The notes under the pieces were generated by a model. It searched no databases. It had not been told where the DNA came from and saw only the letters and a program-made list of their open reading frames with translations. 64,000 bases of DNA from Legionella steigerwaltii (lineage in GTDB: Bacteria; Pseudomonadota; Gammaproteobacteria; Legionellales; Legionellaceae), in NCBI RefSeq assembly GCF_001468065.1, contig NZ_LNYZ01000013.1, positions 62,001 through 126,000 of the forward strand, in the 5' to 3' direction. This document shows, in pieces, positions 54,296 through 62,665 of the stretch (position 1 is its first letter; each line of letters opens with the position of its first letter). The translations under genes were made by a program, and so were the position numbers.

Positions 54296-54553
54296 TTACT
54301 TTTTTTCTTTGTTAATCTGGGTCATTAAAACATCGACTTGTTTTTGAAGGTGTTCCACTTTTTCTCGAGTTCGCGCCAGAACTTTGGTTTGTACATCAAA
54401 CTCTTCGCGAGTAATAAGATCCATATGTGAAAAAGCTGCTTGCAGTACCTCTTTAAATTTTTGTTGGATGTCTTTTTCAATGTTTTGTAGACTGGGGGGA
54501 AGAGCAGCAAAAAGTTTTTTTGCTAAATCGTCGAATTGTTTGGGGTCGAACAT
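54296..54553 (-). CDS. ubiK: UbiK/YqiC, ubiquinone-synthesis accessory factor
   Basis: 85 aa from the ATG that follows GGAG by five bases; a GTG six bases earlier overlaps that site. BMFP family: N-terminal helix FDPKQFDDLAKKLFAALP, then VLQAAFSHMDLITREEFDVQ and a coiled coil (VLARTREKVEHLQKQVDVL) at the C-terminus. UbiK helps UbiJ in aerobic ubiquinone biosynthesis. It sits beside a PII gene and comM as in pseudomonads. Confidence 0.9.
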   Translation of the reverse strand: MFDPKQFDDLAKKLFAALPPSLQNIEKDIQQKFKEVLQAAFSHMDLITREEFDVQTKVLARTREKVEHLQKQVDVLMTQINKEKK

Positions 54554-54616
54554 AATCACTCCATGTTTGTTTTTTGCAAAGAGTCTAACAAAAGTATAAT
54601 CACAGCGGAATATATT

Positions 54617-54958
54617 ATGAAAATGATTATGGCAATTATTAAGCCGTTTAAACTAGATGATGTACATGAAGCGTTAATGGAAATAGGGGTTCCGGGAATA
54701 ACCATTTCTGAAACACGCGGTTTTGGGCGACAAAAAGGGCATACAGAGTTGTATCGAGGGGCCGAATATGTAGTTGATTTCCTCCCTAAAATTAAAATCG
54801 AACTAGCCTTGCCTGATGATATGGTTGAATCTGCAATTGAAGCGATTTGCAAATCTGCTTATACAGGTAAGATTGGTGATGGTAAAATTTTTGTTTATGA
54901 ATTGCAACAAGTGGTCCGTGTGCGTACTGGAGAAATTAATGCAGACGCTTTAACCTAA
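54617..54958 (+). CDS. glnK: PII nitrogen-regulatory protein (GlnK-like)
   Basis: 113 aa from ATG 54617, the standard PII length. The T-loop has GHTELYRGAEYVVDF with the uridylylation site Tyr51; the B and C loops include TGKIGDGKIFV. It senses 2-oxoglutarate and ATP and regulates glutamine synthetase or ammonium uptake. The genomic neighbourhood (ubiK, comM) is that of glnK-amtB in Pseudomonas, but amtB is absent here and the next gene converges. GlnB is an alternative name. Confidence 0.9.
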   Translation: MKMIMAIIKPFKLDDVHEALMEIGVPGITISETRGFGRQKGHTELYRGAEYVVDFLPKIKIELALPDDMVESAIEAICKSAYTGKIGDGKIFVYELQQVVRVRTGEINADALT

Positions 54959-54969
54959 AAAAAAGCAAC

Positions 54970-55551
54970 CTAAAACCCGCCATACCAATAAATGGCGCGC
55001 TGAGTAATTACTGCATTGAGCTGAATATCCCAAGGTTCAGGTTCAAGGTAATCTACACGTTGGAATTGGTAAGCTACACCAATTAATGGACAATTTTCTT
55101 TACCTTTAAAGGTACGATCGTAATAACCAGCGCCCATACCAAGTCGATTACAACGTACATCAAAAGCAACTAATGGTACTAAGGCCAAGTCCAGCTCTTC
55201 TACAGGAATGGATAAATTAGGATCAACAGCAGGTTCAGCAATCCCATAACGATTTTTTTGAAAGGGAGTATCAGATGATGCGGGTAAAAAGGAAAGAGTC
55301 GAATTTTCTTCATTAAGGACAGGAAAATAACAGATTTTTCCTTGTAAGAGTGCATTCTTCCAAAGTTCATCCAAATCAATTTCGCCGTTAATCGCAAAAT
55401 AAAGTGCAATTTGTTTTGCATCTCGATATTGCTCCAAAAAGCGAATACGATTACATACTTGACTTGATGCTGTGGCACGATACGAAATAGAGATCTTAGA
55501 TCGTATTTGTTTCATCGTATCTCTTAAAGCCTTTTTGACTAGATCTGTCAT
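54970..55551 (-). CDS. ygfA: 5-formyltetrahydrofolate cyclo-ligase
   Basis: 193 aa. Converts 5-formyl-THF to methenyl-THF using ATP. Motifs: IALYFAINGEIDLDELW, ICYFPVLNE, and the signature LVPLVAFDVRCNRLGMGAGYYDRTF. It converges with the PII gene, only 11 bp between stops. In many gammaproteobacteria the 6S RNA gene (ssrS) lies upstream of ygfA; I could not recognise one here. Confidence 0.92.
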   Translation of the reverse strand: MTDLVKKALRDTMKQIRSKISISYRATASSQVCNRIRFLEQYRDAKQIALYFAINGEIDLDELWKNALLQGKICYFPVLNEENSTLSFLPASSDTPFQKNRYGIAEPAVDPNLSIPVEELDLALVPLVAFDVRCNRLGMGAGYYDRTFKGKENCPLIGVAYQFQRVDYLEPEPWDIQLNAVITQRAIYWYGGF

Positions 55552-55739
55552 ACAGGTATCGGTGTATTGTTCTCTTTAAATTATCGATTCTTTATTGTAA
55601 AAATTCAAGGTATTGAGATGCTCTAAAGCATTTGTCACTCTTTAAACTCAGGAATTCGCTGGTTTTTTTAAAAAAAACTAGGCAAGAAAGAAAAAATACG
55701 GTATATAAGCCGTCCTGGTTTTTTATGATCTTTTGATAT

Positions 55740-55880
55740 TAGGTCTGTTGACAATTCGCTAGATTAAGACAAAATGATGAAATTTAAGGGCACCGAAACG
55801 CAGCATATATGAACTATGTGAGTGTTGGAGCATATTAAAACTCATTATTTTGACCAAGGTAGTAAGGTCAACAACCCCTA
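55740..55880. repeat. Repeat family B, copy 4
   Basis: 141 bp with ends TAGGTCTGTTGAC and the complement of TAGGGGTTGTTGACC. The central GGCACCGAAACGCAGCATAT matches the copy at 12044 in the same orientation. It lies 37 bp before a small gene, in the promoter region. Confidence 0.88.
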
Positions 55881-55916
55881 GATTTCAGGTACAGTATAAC
55901 TCATTGAGAGAATGGT

Positions 55917-56114
55917 ATGAGTGATTTGTTTGAAGATGATGAAGATGCTGTTGTAGAAGTCGGAGAAGACTTCGTCGATGTTGATAGCGAGTTGGATGTA
56001 GAGGCTGAGGTTACTGAGACCGTGCCTCGTGGTTTGGACGCGCGTAGAAGATTGGAAAATATGTTGGATGAAAAACGTTTACGTGATGAACTGGACGATT
56101 TTGGAGACTATTAA
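55917..56114 (+). CDS. PA3496-type small acidic protein
   Basis: 65 aa, very acidic N-terminal half (DDEDAVVEVGEDFVDVD) and a basic-acidic C-terminal segment RGLDARRRLENMLDEKRLRDEL. The RR-x-LE/IE block followed by a Lys/Arg-Asp helix is the pattern of the PA3496 small-protein family, for which an envelope-integrity role has been proposed. Cytoplasmic by sequence; function not established. Confidence 0.75.
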   Translation: MSDLFEDDEDAVVEVGEDFVDVDSELDVEAEVTETVPRGLDARRRLENMLDEKRLRDELDDFGDY

Positions 56115-56172
56115 CCTGACTCGTCAATGAGTTCAACTGCTTTTTCTCAAATTATAGGTTTAAGTACGGTTT

Positions 56173-56979
56173 ATGATACGAACACGAGTACTCAAGGAAG
56201 GGGAAAGCAGTTTTGCGTTTCCAATCGATGATCGCATCTTTTTGGGCGAGGCTTTGTTTGAAACGCTTAAAGTGGAAGACTCTGAGCCATGTTGTGCCTA
56301 TTTGCATTGGCAGCGGTTAAGTGATTCCGCACAAAAACTGGGTATCCCCTTTGATCTTTCTTTTGAGCAGTGGCTAGAACATCTGCTTCATAAAATTAAA
56401 CGTGATAATTTATATCACGGTGGTATTAAAGCAATTTTAAGCGGAGGCTCTGCACCTAGGGGATTGGTAGCCCAAGGAAAGATAAGCCAACTCATATTTC
56501 AGACTTTTAATTATACGGTGGAAACTCATCCGTTACGATTGGTTAGCGCGTCATGGTTAAGAGACGGAAACAACCCTATCTATCAAGTTAAATCAGTCAA
56601 TTATTTAGAGGCTATCTTGGCCCGTCGCCAAGCAATTTCTTTAGGCGCTGATGATGCATTGTTTTTTAACTTGCAGCATCATGCGACAGAAACCACATGT
56701 GCGAATCTATTTTTGATACACGATAAGTGTTTGCTGACTCCTCCTATAAGTGATGGTGTACTTCCTGGTATTACCCGCTCAAGGCTTTTGCAATTGTCTA
56801 AACAACAAGGTTTAAGTTGTATCGAGTCTTCTCTGACAAAAACAATGCTTAAAAATGCGGATGCTCTTTTTGTAACTAACTCTTTGCAGGGAATTCGTCC
56901 AATACTTTCTCTAGACGACATCGTATTTGCAGTAGAGCATCCATTAATTAATCAATTATCTGCTTCTTTGAGTATTTGA
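56173..56979 (+). CDS. pabC: Aminodeoxychorismate lyase (class IV aminotransferase)
   Basis: 268 aa PLP enzyme of folate synthesis that splits aminodeoxychorismate to p-aminobenzoate and pyruvate. Fold-type IV features: DDRIFLGEALFETLKVED near the start, YQVKSVNYLEAILARRQA with the PLP Lys, ADDALFFN, ETTCANLFLIHD and TPPISDGVLPGITRSRLL. Branched-chain or D-amino-acid aminotransferases are relatives, but the short length favours PabC. Its 3' end overlaps the convergent TVP38 gene by 32 bp. Confidence 0.85.
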   Translation: MIRTRVLKEGESSFAFPIDDRIFLGEALFETLKVEDSEPCCAYLHWQRLSDSAQKLGIPFDLSFEQWLEHLLHKIKRDNLYHGGIKAILSGGSAPRGLVAQGKISQLIFQTFNYTVETHPLRLVSASWLRDGNNPIYQVKSVNYLEAILARRQAISLGADDALFFNLQHHATETTCANLFLIHDKCLLTPPISDGVLPGITRSRLLQLSKQQGLSCIESSLTKTMLKNADALFVTNSLQGIRPILSLDDIVFAVEHPLINQLSASLSI

Positions 56980-57634
56980 AACGAAAGTTATTAAGGTGCA
57001 GGAGCTTAATAATGCACAACAACACGACAACTAAACCTGCGATTAGGATTTCTTTGTTTTTATAAAAAGCTCCTTGTTTTAATAAAGCCTCCATTCCAGC
57101 ATAACCAAAATAGGTATAAACAATTTCAGCAGGAATAAGAAAAATAAAAGTAGTCATTAGATAAGATCGGAATTTTATCGCTGTTATCCCTAAGCCATAA
57201 TTGACTATATTAAAAGGAACGATCGGAAATAATCGCAGAAGGGCAACAATCATCCAGCCCCGTTGTTCTACGGCAGAAATTAGTTTTCTTAGCCTTTTTC
57301 CTTTTCTTTGCGAAAACCAGTCATACACCAGATGTCTGGTAATTAAAAAAGAGACAGCAGCACCGCTGGTTGCGCCTAATAAATTAAGTAGGGTGCCAAA
57401 AAAGGGGCCAAAAAGAGCTCCTCCAGCTAAAGTGATTACCATAGTTGGTAAGAACATAACGGTTGCAAAACAATATATAATTAAAAATAGAAGGGGTGCA
57501 AACCAGCCAAGATGGTTAACCCAGTTAATGATTTCACTTGAATAGTTTTGAAAAAAGAAGGCAGTGGTAATTAGGAATACCAAAGCTAAAACAATGAAGA
57601 TTACTCTTACAGGATGAATGATACGGTAATTCAT
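56948..57634 (-). CDS. TVP38/TMEM64 (DedA-superfamily) membrane protein
   Basis: 228 aa, six hydrophobic segments. Core VTT-domain pattern: MFLPTMVITLAGGALFGPFFG, LLGATSGAAVSFLITRHL, GWMIVALLRLFPIVPFNIVNYGLG and FIFLIPAEIVYTYFGYAG. Members are likely lipid scramblases or transporters of polyprenyl phosphates. Single gene; overlaps pabC by 32 bp at the 3' end. Confidence 0.88.
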   Translation of the reverse strand: MNYRIIHPVRVIFIVLALVFLITTAFFFQNYSSEIINWVNHLGWFAPLLFLIIYCFATVMFLPTMVITLAGGALFGPFFGTLLNLLGATSGAAVSFLITRHLVYDWFSQRKGKRLRKLISAVEQRGWMIVALLRLFPIVPFNIVNYGLGITAIKFRSYLMTTFIFLIPAEIVYTYFGYAGMEALLKQGAFYKNKEILIAGLVVVLLCIIKLLHLNNFRFKYSKKQIID

Positions 57635-57797
57635 AGAATTTGTTTTGGCATTGAATAAATCGTGTCAGTAGTCGTACTACTGTCCTTAGCAATCAATTTA
57701 TCAAGAAGTCTATTACACCTGGTTATACGTTGCAATCTTGAAAAAATAGGATTGATTAGGTATAACCAAAGCGAATTTTTATAAGAGAAGTAGAGAC

Positions 57798-59966
57798 ATG
57801 GAACAAGTTACCTGGAAGGAAAGACAAAAACAGCGCGCTCGTAATTGGATTAGAGCAATATTAGCTCGCTGGTTTAAAGTCGAGTTAAGTGGTAATTATC
57901 AACCCGAACCTAACTCGGTGATTATTGCCAACAGAACTTCAACAATTGATTTGCTTTTGCTTGCGGCTTTTTTACCTGAGCAATTGACTGTAGCTTTTCC
58001 GCCACACTCATCAACCAAATTTTGGATGAAGAAGATGATGATGCTCTTCGCCGATGTCATTACCATCGATTCTTCTAATGCTTTTGCAGCAAGAGCGTTG
58101 GTAAAAGCAATACGAGACGGAAAACGTTGTGTTATTTTTCCTCAAGGAATTGGCTTGCAGGAAGATAGCTTGAAGGTTTTTGACGCCCCAGGAATGGTAT
58201 TACAAAAGGCAGGATCTTCGGTTATTCCAATTCGTATTGATGGAGCACAGCATAGTATTTTCTCTATCAGCAAAGATAAGCACCTTATACGCTTATTTCC
58301 CAAGATTATATTGCATGTATTACCCACACAATCCTATATACAGGAAAAAAATCAGTCTCTTGATAGAAATGCTGTGAGCACTCGTTTATTTCATTTGATT
58401 AGTGAGCTAACTTTTGCAAACAGCTTTCAGCCAATGTCAATGTTTGAAGCGCTTATTCAAGGAGCTGCATTAGGAGCAAAGAATAAGGCACGCATTGAAG
58501 ATGCAAATCGTGCTCCATTAACGCATAAGCAATTTCTTGCTCGTTGCTTTATTTTGGGCCGACAAATTAAAAAACAAACCCATGTGGGGGAACATGTAGG
58601 CATCATGTTGCCTACGACCATTGTAGGCATGGTTACTCTTTTTGCTCTGCATGCATATCGACGTATCCCTGCTATGCTCAATTTCAGTCTTGGACTCAAT
58701 AATTTATTGGCTACATGCAAGGTTGCAGAAGTAAAAACAATTTATACGGCAAGACAATTCATCACCACAGCAAAACTGGAAGGTTTGGTCGAGGGGCTAC
58801 AAAAATCAGGAATAAATGTTTATTTTCTTGAAGATTTTAAGTCTTCCATTAATTTGGGCCATAAACTTTCCGGGTTACTCAAGGGGCTATTCCCTTCGTG
58901 GGCTTATCAACTCGTTGGCGATCCGGTTTCCCCAGATGATGCAGGTGTCATCTTATTCACTTCTGGTTCAGAGGGGGTACCCAAGGGCGTCGTTTTAACC
59001 CATTCCAATTTATTGGCGAATTGCTCTCAATTAACTTCACGGGTAGACTTTTCTTTTCGTGATAAATTTTTTAATTCTTTACCTATATTCCACTGTTTTG
59101 GATTAACTACCGGTTCAATTCTTCCCCTAATACAGGGCATCAGTTGCTTTTATTATCCTTCTCCCTTGCATTATAAAATAATTCCGGGGCTGGTTTATCA
59201 AACCGGAGCTACCATCATGTTTGGGACGGATACTTTTTTAACAGGTTATGCTCGAGCCGCAGAACGGCATGATTTTAGTAGCGTGCGCTACATTTTTGCT
59301 GGTGCCGAAAAGGTGAAACCGGAGACAATGCGACATTGGATTGATACTTTTGGGGTAAAAATTTATGAAGGTTATGGTGCTACAGAAGCTTCGCCTGTAA
59401 TTTCCATGAATTGCCCCTTAGCTTCTATCCCAGGTAGTGTTGGGATGTTATTACCTTTTATGGAAAGTCGAATTCAACCCGTAGATGGTATTGCTGAGGG
59501 AGGGCGTTTAATAGTGCGCGGCCCTAATGTGATGAAGGGCTATCTCTCTTCTGAAAAGCCTGGAATGCTCATTACTCCAGAGAATGGATGGCATGATACT
59601 GGAGATATAGTCACGATGAATGATGAAAAATTCATTACGATTGCTGGCCGGGCAAAACGTTTTGCTAAGATTGCAGGTGAAATGGTTTCTCTTACGGCAG
59701 TAGAAGGAGTTGCTGCGTCAATTTGGCCTGAATTGTTACATGCTGCGGTGAGTAAGAAAAGTCCAAAAAAAGGAGAAACAATTATATTGTATAGCGAGGC
59801 AAGTCATGCTGATAAGGCAAGTTTTGTTAAAAAAATAAAAGAGTTGGATTATTCAGAATTACTCATCCCCCATCAGATTTTTCCAGGAAGCAAGATCCCT
59901 GTTTTACCTTCAGGAAAAATTGATTACGTAAGCATTGAAAAAGAACTGGAAGACGAATTAGCTTAA
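57798..59966 (+). CDS. aas: Aas-like fusion: degenerate acyltransferase plus acyl-ACP synthetase
   Basis: 722 aa. The layout is that of E. coli Aas, which re-acylates lysophosphatidylethanolamine: a PlsC-like N-terminal domain (residues ~1-200) and an AMP-binding acyl-ACP synthetase (~220-722). The AMP-binding part is intact: ILFTSGSEGVPKGVVLTHSN, YEGYGATEASPVIS and WHDTGDIVTM. In the PlsC part, the HX4D box reads NRTSTID with Arg46 in place of the catalytic His, and the FPEGR block reads FPQGIG with Gln116. The acyltransferase is therefore probably inactive or altered, while fatty-acid activation could continue. Its stop codon lies in a family A repeat. Confidence is for the architecture. 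Confidence 0.88.
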   Translation: MEQVTWKERQKQRARNWIRAILARWFKVELSGNYQPEPNSVIIANRTSTIDLLLLAAFLPEQLTVAFPPHSSTKFWMKKMMMLFADVITIDSSNAFAARALVKAIRDGKRCVIFPQGIGLQEDSLKVFDAPGMVLQKAGSSVIPIRIDGAQHSIFSISKDKHLIRLFPKIILHVLPTQSYIQEKNQSLDRNAVSTRLFHLISELTFANSFQPMSMFEALIQGAALGAKNKARIEDANRAPLTHKQFLARCFILGRQIKKQTHVGEHVGIMLPTTIVGMVTLFALHAYRRIPAMLNFSLGLNNLLATCKVAEVKTIYTARQFITTAKLEGLVEGLQKSGINVYFLEDFKSSINLGHKLSGLLKGLFPSWAYQLVGDPVSPDDAGVILFTSGSEGVPKGVVLTHSNLLANCSQLTSRVDFSFRDKFFNSLPIFHCFGLTTGSILPLIQGISCFYYPSPLHYKIIPGLVYQTGATIMFGTDTFLTGYARAAERHDFSSVRYIFAGAEKVKPETMRHWIDTFGVKIYEGYGATEASPVISMNCPLASIPGSVGMLLPFMESRIQPVDGIAEGGRLIVRGPNVMKGYLSSEKPGMLITPENGWHDTGDIVTMNDEKFITIAGRAKRFAKIAGEMVSLTAVEGVAASIWPELLHAAVSKKSPKKGETIILYSEASHADKASFVKKIKELDYSELLIPHQIFPGSKIPVLPSGKIDYVSIEKELEDELA

Positions 59967-60053
59967 TGTAGCCTGGGTGCAGCGCAGCGTAACCCAGGTT
60001 TTCCCTAGCAGGAGTTCTTGGGTTACGGCTTGCGCCTTCACCCAGGCTACATT
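59965..60053. repeat. Repeat family A, copy 3
   Basis: 89-bp palindrome with ends AATGTAGCCTGGGTG and CACCCAGGCTACATT. Left arm GCAGCGCAGCGTAACCCAGG; the right arm has the alternative sequence GGGTTACGGCTTGCGCCTTC. It exactly fills the gap between the stop codons of the convergent aas and phaC genes and touches both, so it probably terminates both transcripts. Confidence 0.9.
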
Positions 60054-61795
60054 TATTTTTTCAAAACATAGCTGCCTGGTGCATCCATGATGGGTTTTAA
60101 TGGTAATTGGTTAAAATCAGGGGCAGGTATGAGTTTTCCTGAATGAGGTTTTAACCAATTTAACCATTCTGGCCACCAGGAACCTGGATGTTCTGTTGCT
60201 TGTTCCAGCCATTGTTCTGCATGGGCAGGGGAATGATGGTTCACTTTATAGCCGTATTTTTTTGCCTCAGGTGCATTGATAATTCCTGCAATATGTCCCG
60301 AGCCTCCGAGAACAAAGCGTTTGGGGCCATTCATCAGTTTAAAGCCCAAGTAGGTTGTTTTCCATGGGGCTATATGATCTTTTTCAGTTGAGAGGAAAAA
60401 AGTGGGGATGTCAATTGCGCTGACATCAATTGGGGTATGATTCAGATGGATTTTACCCGGTTTGACCAGATCATTGTGCAGGTACATCCATCTTAAGTAT
60501 TGTGAATGCATTGTTGCTGGCATGTTGGTGGAGTCAGAGTTCCAGTACAATATATCAAAAGGCACTGGGTTTTTACCGCGTAGATAATTTTTAATAAAGA
60601 AAGACCAAATTAAGTCATTTGCTCGTAGTGAGTTAAAACTTGAAGCCATAAATTTTCCAGCAAGATATCCTTTAGACTTCATTTCATCTTCCAGCTTTGC
60701 AATTTGTTGTTCATCAATAAACACGGCGATATCACCCGGATCACTGAAATCAATCATTGCGGCTAAAAAGGTGGCGCTACAAATGGAGTTGTCTTGATGT
60801 GCTTTATTGTAGGCAAGTAACATGGAGAGTAGTGTTCCACCGATACAAAATCCCATGGTATTAACCTGCTTTACATTGAGTTGTTTTTGAATCGTACTAA
60901 TTGCGGTTAAAGGTCCTTCGTTTAAATAATCATACAAACTTTTATGGGAGAAATTGGAGTCTGGATTAATCCAAGAAATAATGAATACGGTAATTCCATG
61001 TTTTACTAACCAGTGAATGAGTGAGTTATGTGGACTTAAATCCAGAATATAATATTTGTTTATCCAAGGTGGAATAATAAGAAGAGGAATCGATTTTACC
61101 TTATCTGTTTGTGGTGTATATTGGATGAGCTCCATCATGCTGTTGCGAAAGACTACTTTTCCAGGAGTAACGGCGATATTTTTACCCAGCTTAAATGCCT
61201 CTGTATCCGTCATTTTAATCATCAGACGAGAGGACTCTACTTCCAAATCAGATAGCAAATTATGCAGTCCATGCAATAAATTTTTGCCATGGCTTTTCAA
61301 TGTTTCATCCATTATCTGAGGATTAGTATGAACAAAATTGGCAGGAGACAATGCATCTAAATACTGCTTTGTAAAAAATTGCAGGCGTTTTGCTGTGTTT
61401 TTGTCAGGGTATTCCAGTTGTTCAAACAAAGCATTCATATGCTGGCTGGCCAAGAGGTAGTGCTGGGTTAACATATTAAAAAATGGATTATTGAGCCAGT
61501 CTTCCTCGCGGAAACGCGGATCATCGATGGGCATAGCCGTCCCATTTAACCAATGCTGTAATTGAGCTTGCGCAAGATTAAATGCATCTTGCCAGTATGC
61601 AAGTTGCATTTCCCAGATTTTTTCCGGATTCTGTAAAAGAATACTCATCACATTTTGAAAGTGCTCGGTAAGCTCAATATATTGATTGATTATTAAGGAA
61701 AGTTGTAAGGGGGTTTCCTTTATTTCAGAAATAATTTGTAGGCTTTTTTCAGCTATAGCTTGTAATAGTTCTCCAAGCTCTTTGTCATGGGTCAT
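60053..61795 (-). CDS. phaC: Class I poly(3-hydroxyalkanoate) synthase
   Basis: 580 aa. Polymerises (R)-3-hydroxyacyl-CoA into PHB granules, the carbon store Legionella builds late in its cycle. Alpha/beta-hydrolase core with the PhaC lipase-like box MGFCIGGTLLSM (nucleophile Cys), PLLIIPPWINKYYILDL before it, DIPTFFLSTEKDHIAPW (Asp) and LGGSGHIAGIINAP (His). The N-terminal ~200 residues are the PhaC_N domain. Length fits class I. No phaA, phaB or phasin gene is in the window. Confidence 0.95.
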   Translation of the reverse strand: MTHDKELGELLQAIAEKSLQIISEIKETPLQLSLIINQYIELTEHFQNVMSILLQNPEKIWEMQLAYWQDAFNLAQAQLQHWLNGTAMPIDDPRFREEDWLNNPFFNMLTQHYLLASQHMNALFEQLEYPDKNTAKRLQFFTKQYLDALSPANFVHTNPQIMDETLKSHGKNLLHGLHNLLSDLEVESSRLMIKMTDTEAFKLGKNIAVTPGKVVFRNSMMELIQYTPQTDKVKSIPLLIIPPWINKYYILDLSPHNSLIHWLVKHGITVFIISWINPDSNFSHKSLYDYLNEGPLTAISTIQKQLNVKQVNTMGFCIGGTLLSMLLAYNKAHQDNSICSATFLAAMIDFSDPGDIAVFIDEQQIAKLEDEMKSKGYLAGKFMASSFNSLRANDLIWSFFIKNYLRGKNPVPFDILYWNSDSTNMPATMHSQYLRWMYLHNDLVKPGKIHLNHTPIDVSAIDIPTFFLSTEKDHIAPWKTTYLGFKLMNGPKRFVLGGSGHIAGIINAPEAKKYGYKVNHHSPAHAEQWLEQATEHPGSWWPEWLNWLKPHSGKLIPAPDFNQLPLKPIMDAPGSYVLKK

Positions 61796-61901
61796 CCTAA
61801 CTCCTGCTAGACAAATTAACAGGGATATATTTTGATTTTTTTATTAGTATTTAGCAAGTAGTATTGTTTCTGAAAAGATTATGATAGTCATCAATTACCT
61901 T

Positions 61902-62543
61902 TTACCAATCCCTAATTTTTCCTTCATACCAGAAATAACCACTTTTCTTTTTCTTATTGACCAGATCATAGAGTTCCTGTGCTGTTTTGGAAGGATTTTT
62001 TGGCGCATTGTTGGTACCCATATCTGTTTTGACCCAACCCGGGTCAAAGCTGGAGACAGTAATCTCAGGTAACTTTTCTGCTAAAAGTAGGGTATACATG
62101 TTGAGACATGATTTTGACATTTTATAATGGGGCACAGAAGCGGAGTCATTGGAACTGAAAGCTCCCCATCCCGAAGAAATATTAATGATTTGAGCATTGG
62201 AATTTAATTTTGGAATGCATTGCTCTGTTAATTCAATGGTGCCAAATACATTAATAGCAAATGTTTCTTTTAACTGATTCATGTTGATTTTTTCTTCACG
62301 CCATTCTTCCAGCAGAACGGCAGCATTGTTAATTAACACATCGATTTTTGGTAATTTTTGGGCCAAGTGATTAATTTGTTCTGAATCCACTAAATTAAGT
62401 GGATGCATTTTTAGGTTTTCGTGTTTTAAAGGAGTGTGGCCATTTGTTGAAGTTCCAATAACCAGCCAACCATTTGCTAAGAAGAGTTTCGCTGTTTCCA
62501 GCCCTATCCCTCGACTAACTCCTGTAATTACAAGCGTATTCAC
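61902..62543 (-). CDS. Short-chain dehydrogenase/reductase
   Basis: 213 aa. N-terminal cofactor motif TGVSRGIGLE (TGxxxGIG), IDVLINNAAVL, INISSGWGAFSS (catalytic Ser) and the active-site YKMSKSCLNM (Tyr-x3-Lys). A compact SDR; substrate not predictable. It faces the same way as phaC but is 106 bp apart and lies just before a family A repeat at its 5' side. Confidence 0.85.
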   Translation of the reverse strand: MNTLVITGVSRGIGLETAKLFLANGWLVIGTSTNGHTPLKHENLKMHPLNLVDSEQINHLAQKLPKIDVLINNAAVLLEEWREEKINMNQLKETFAINVFGTIELTEQCIPKLNSNAQIINISSGWGAFSSNDSASVPHYKMSKSCLNMYTLLLAEKLPEITVSSFDPGWVKTDMGTNNAPKNPSKTAQELYDLVNKKKKSGYFWYEGKIRDW

Positions 62544-62574
62544 AGTCTCTTTCTCCCTAAAGTACTGAGTGCTG

Positions 62575-62656
62575 TGTAGCCTGGGTGAAGGCGTAGCCGT
62601 AACCCGGGAATCTAACGATAAAATCCCGGGTTTCGCTCCGCTGCACCCAGGCTACA
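62575..62656. repeat. Repeat family A, copy 4
   Basis: 82-bp palindrome with ends TGTAGCCTGGGTG and CACCCAGGCTACA. The left arm is of the GAAGGCGTAGCCGTAACCC type and the right arm of the GGGTTTCGCTCCGCTGCACC type, the reverse combination of copy 3. It lies between the SDR gene and purH, downstream of purH. Confidence 0.9.
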
Positions 62657-62665
62657 TATTAAATA

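Noticed and set aside
55560-55740. Possible 6S RNA gene upstream of ygfA
   Set aside because: The position is typical, but I could see no long bulged hairpin with 6S features; only short AT-rich stems. A covariance search with the 6S model would decide.
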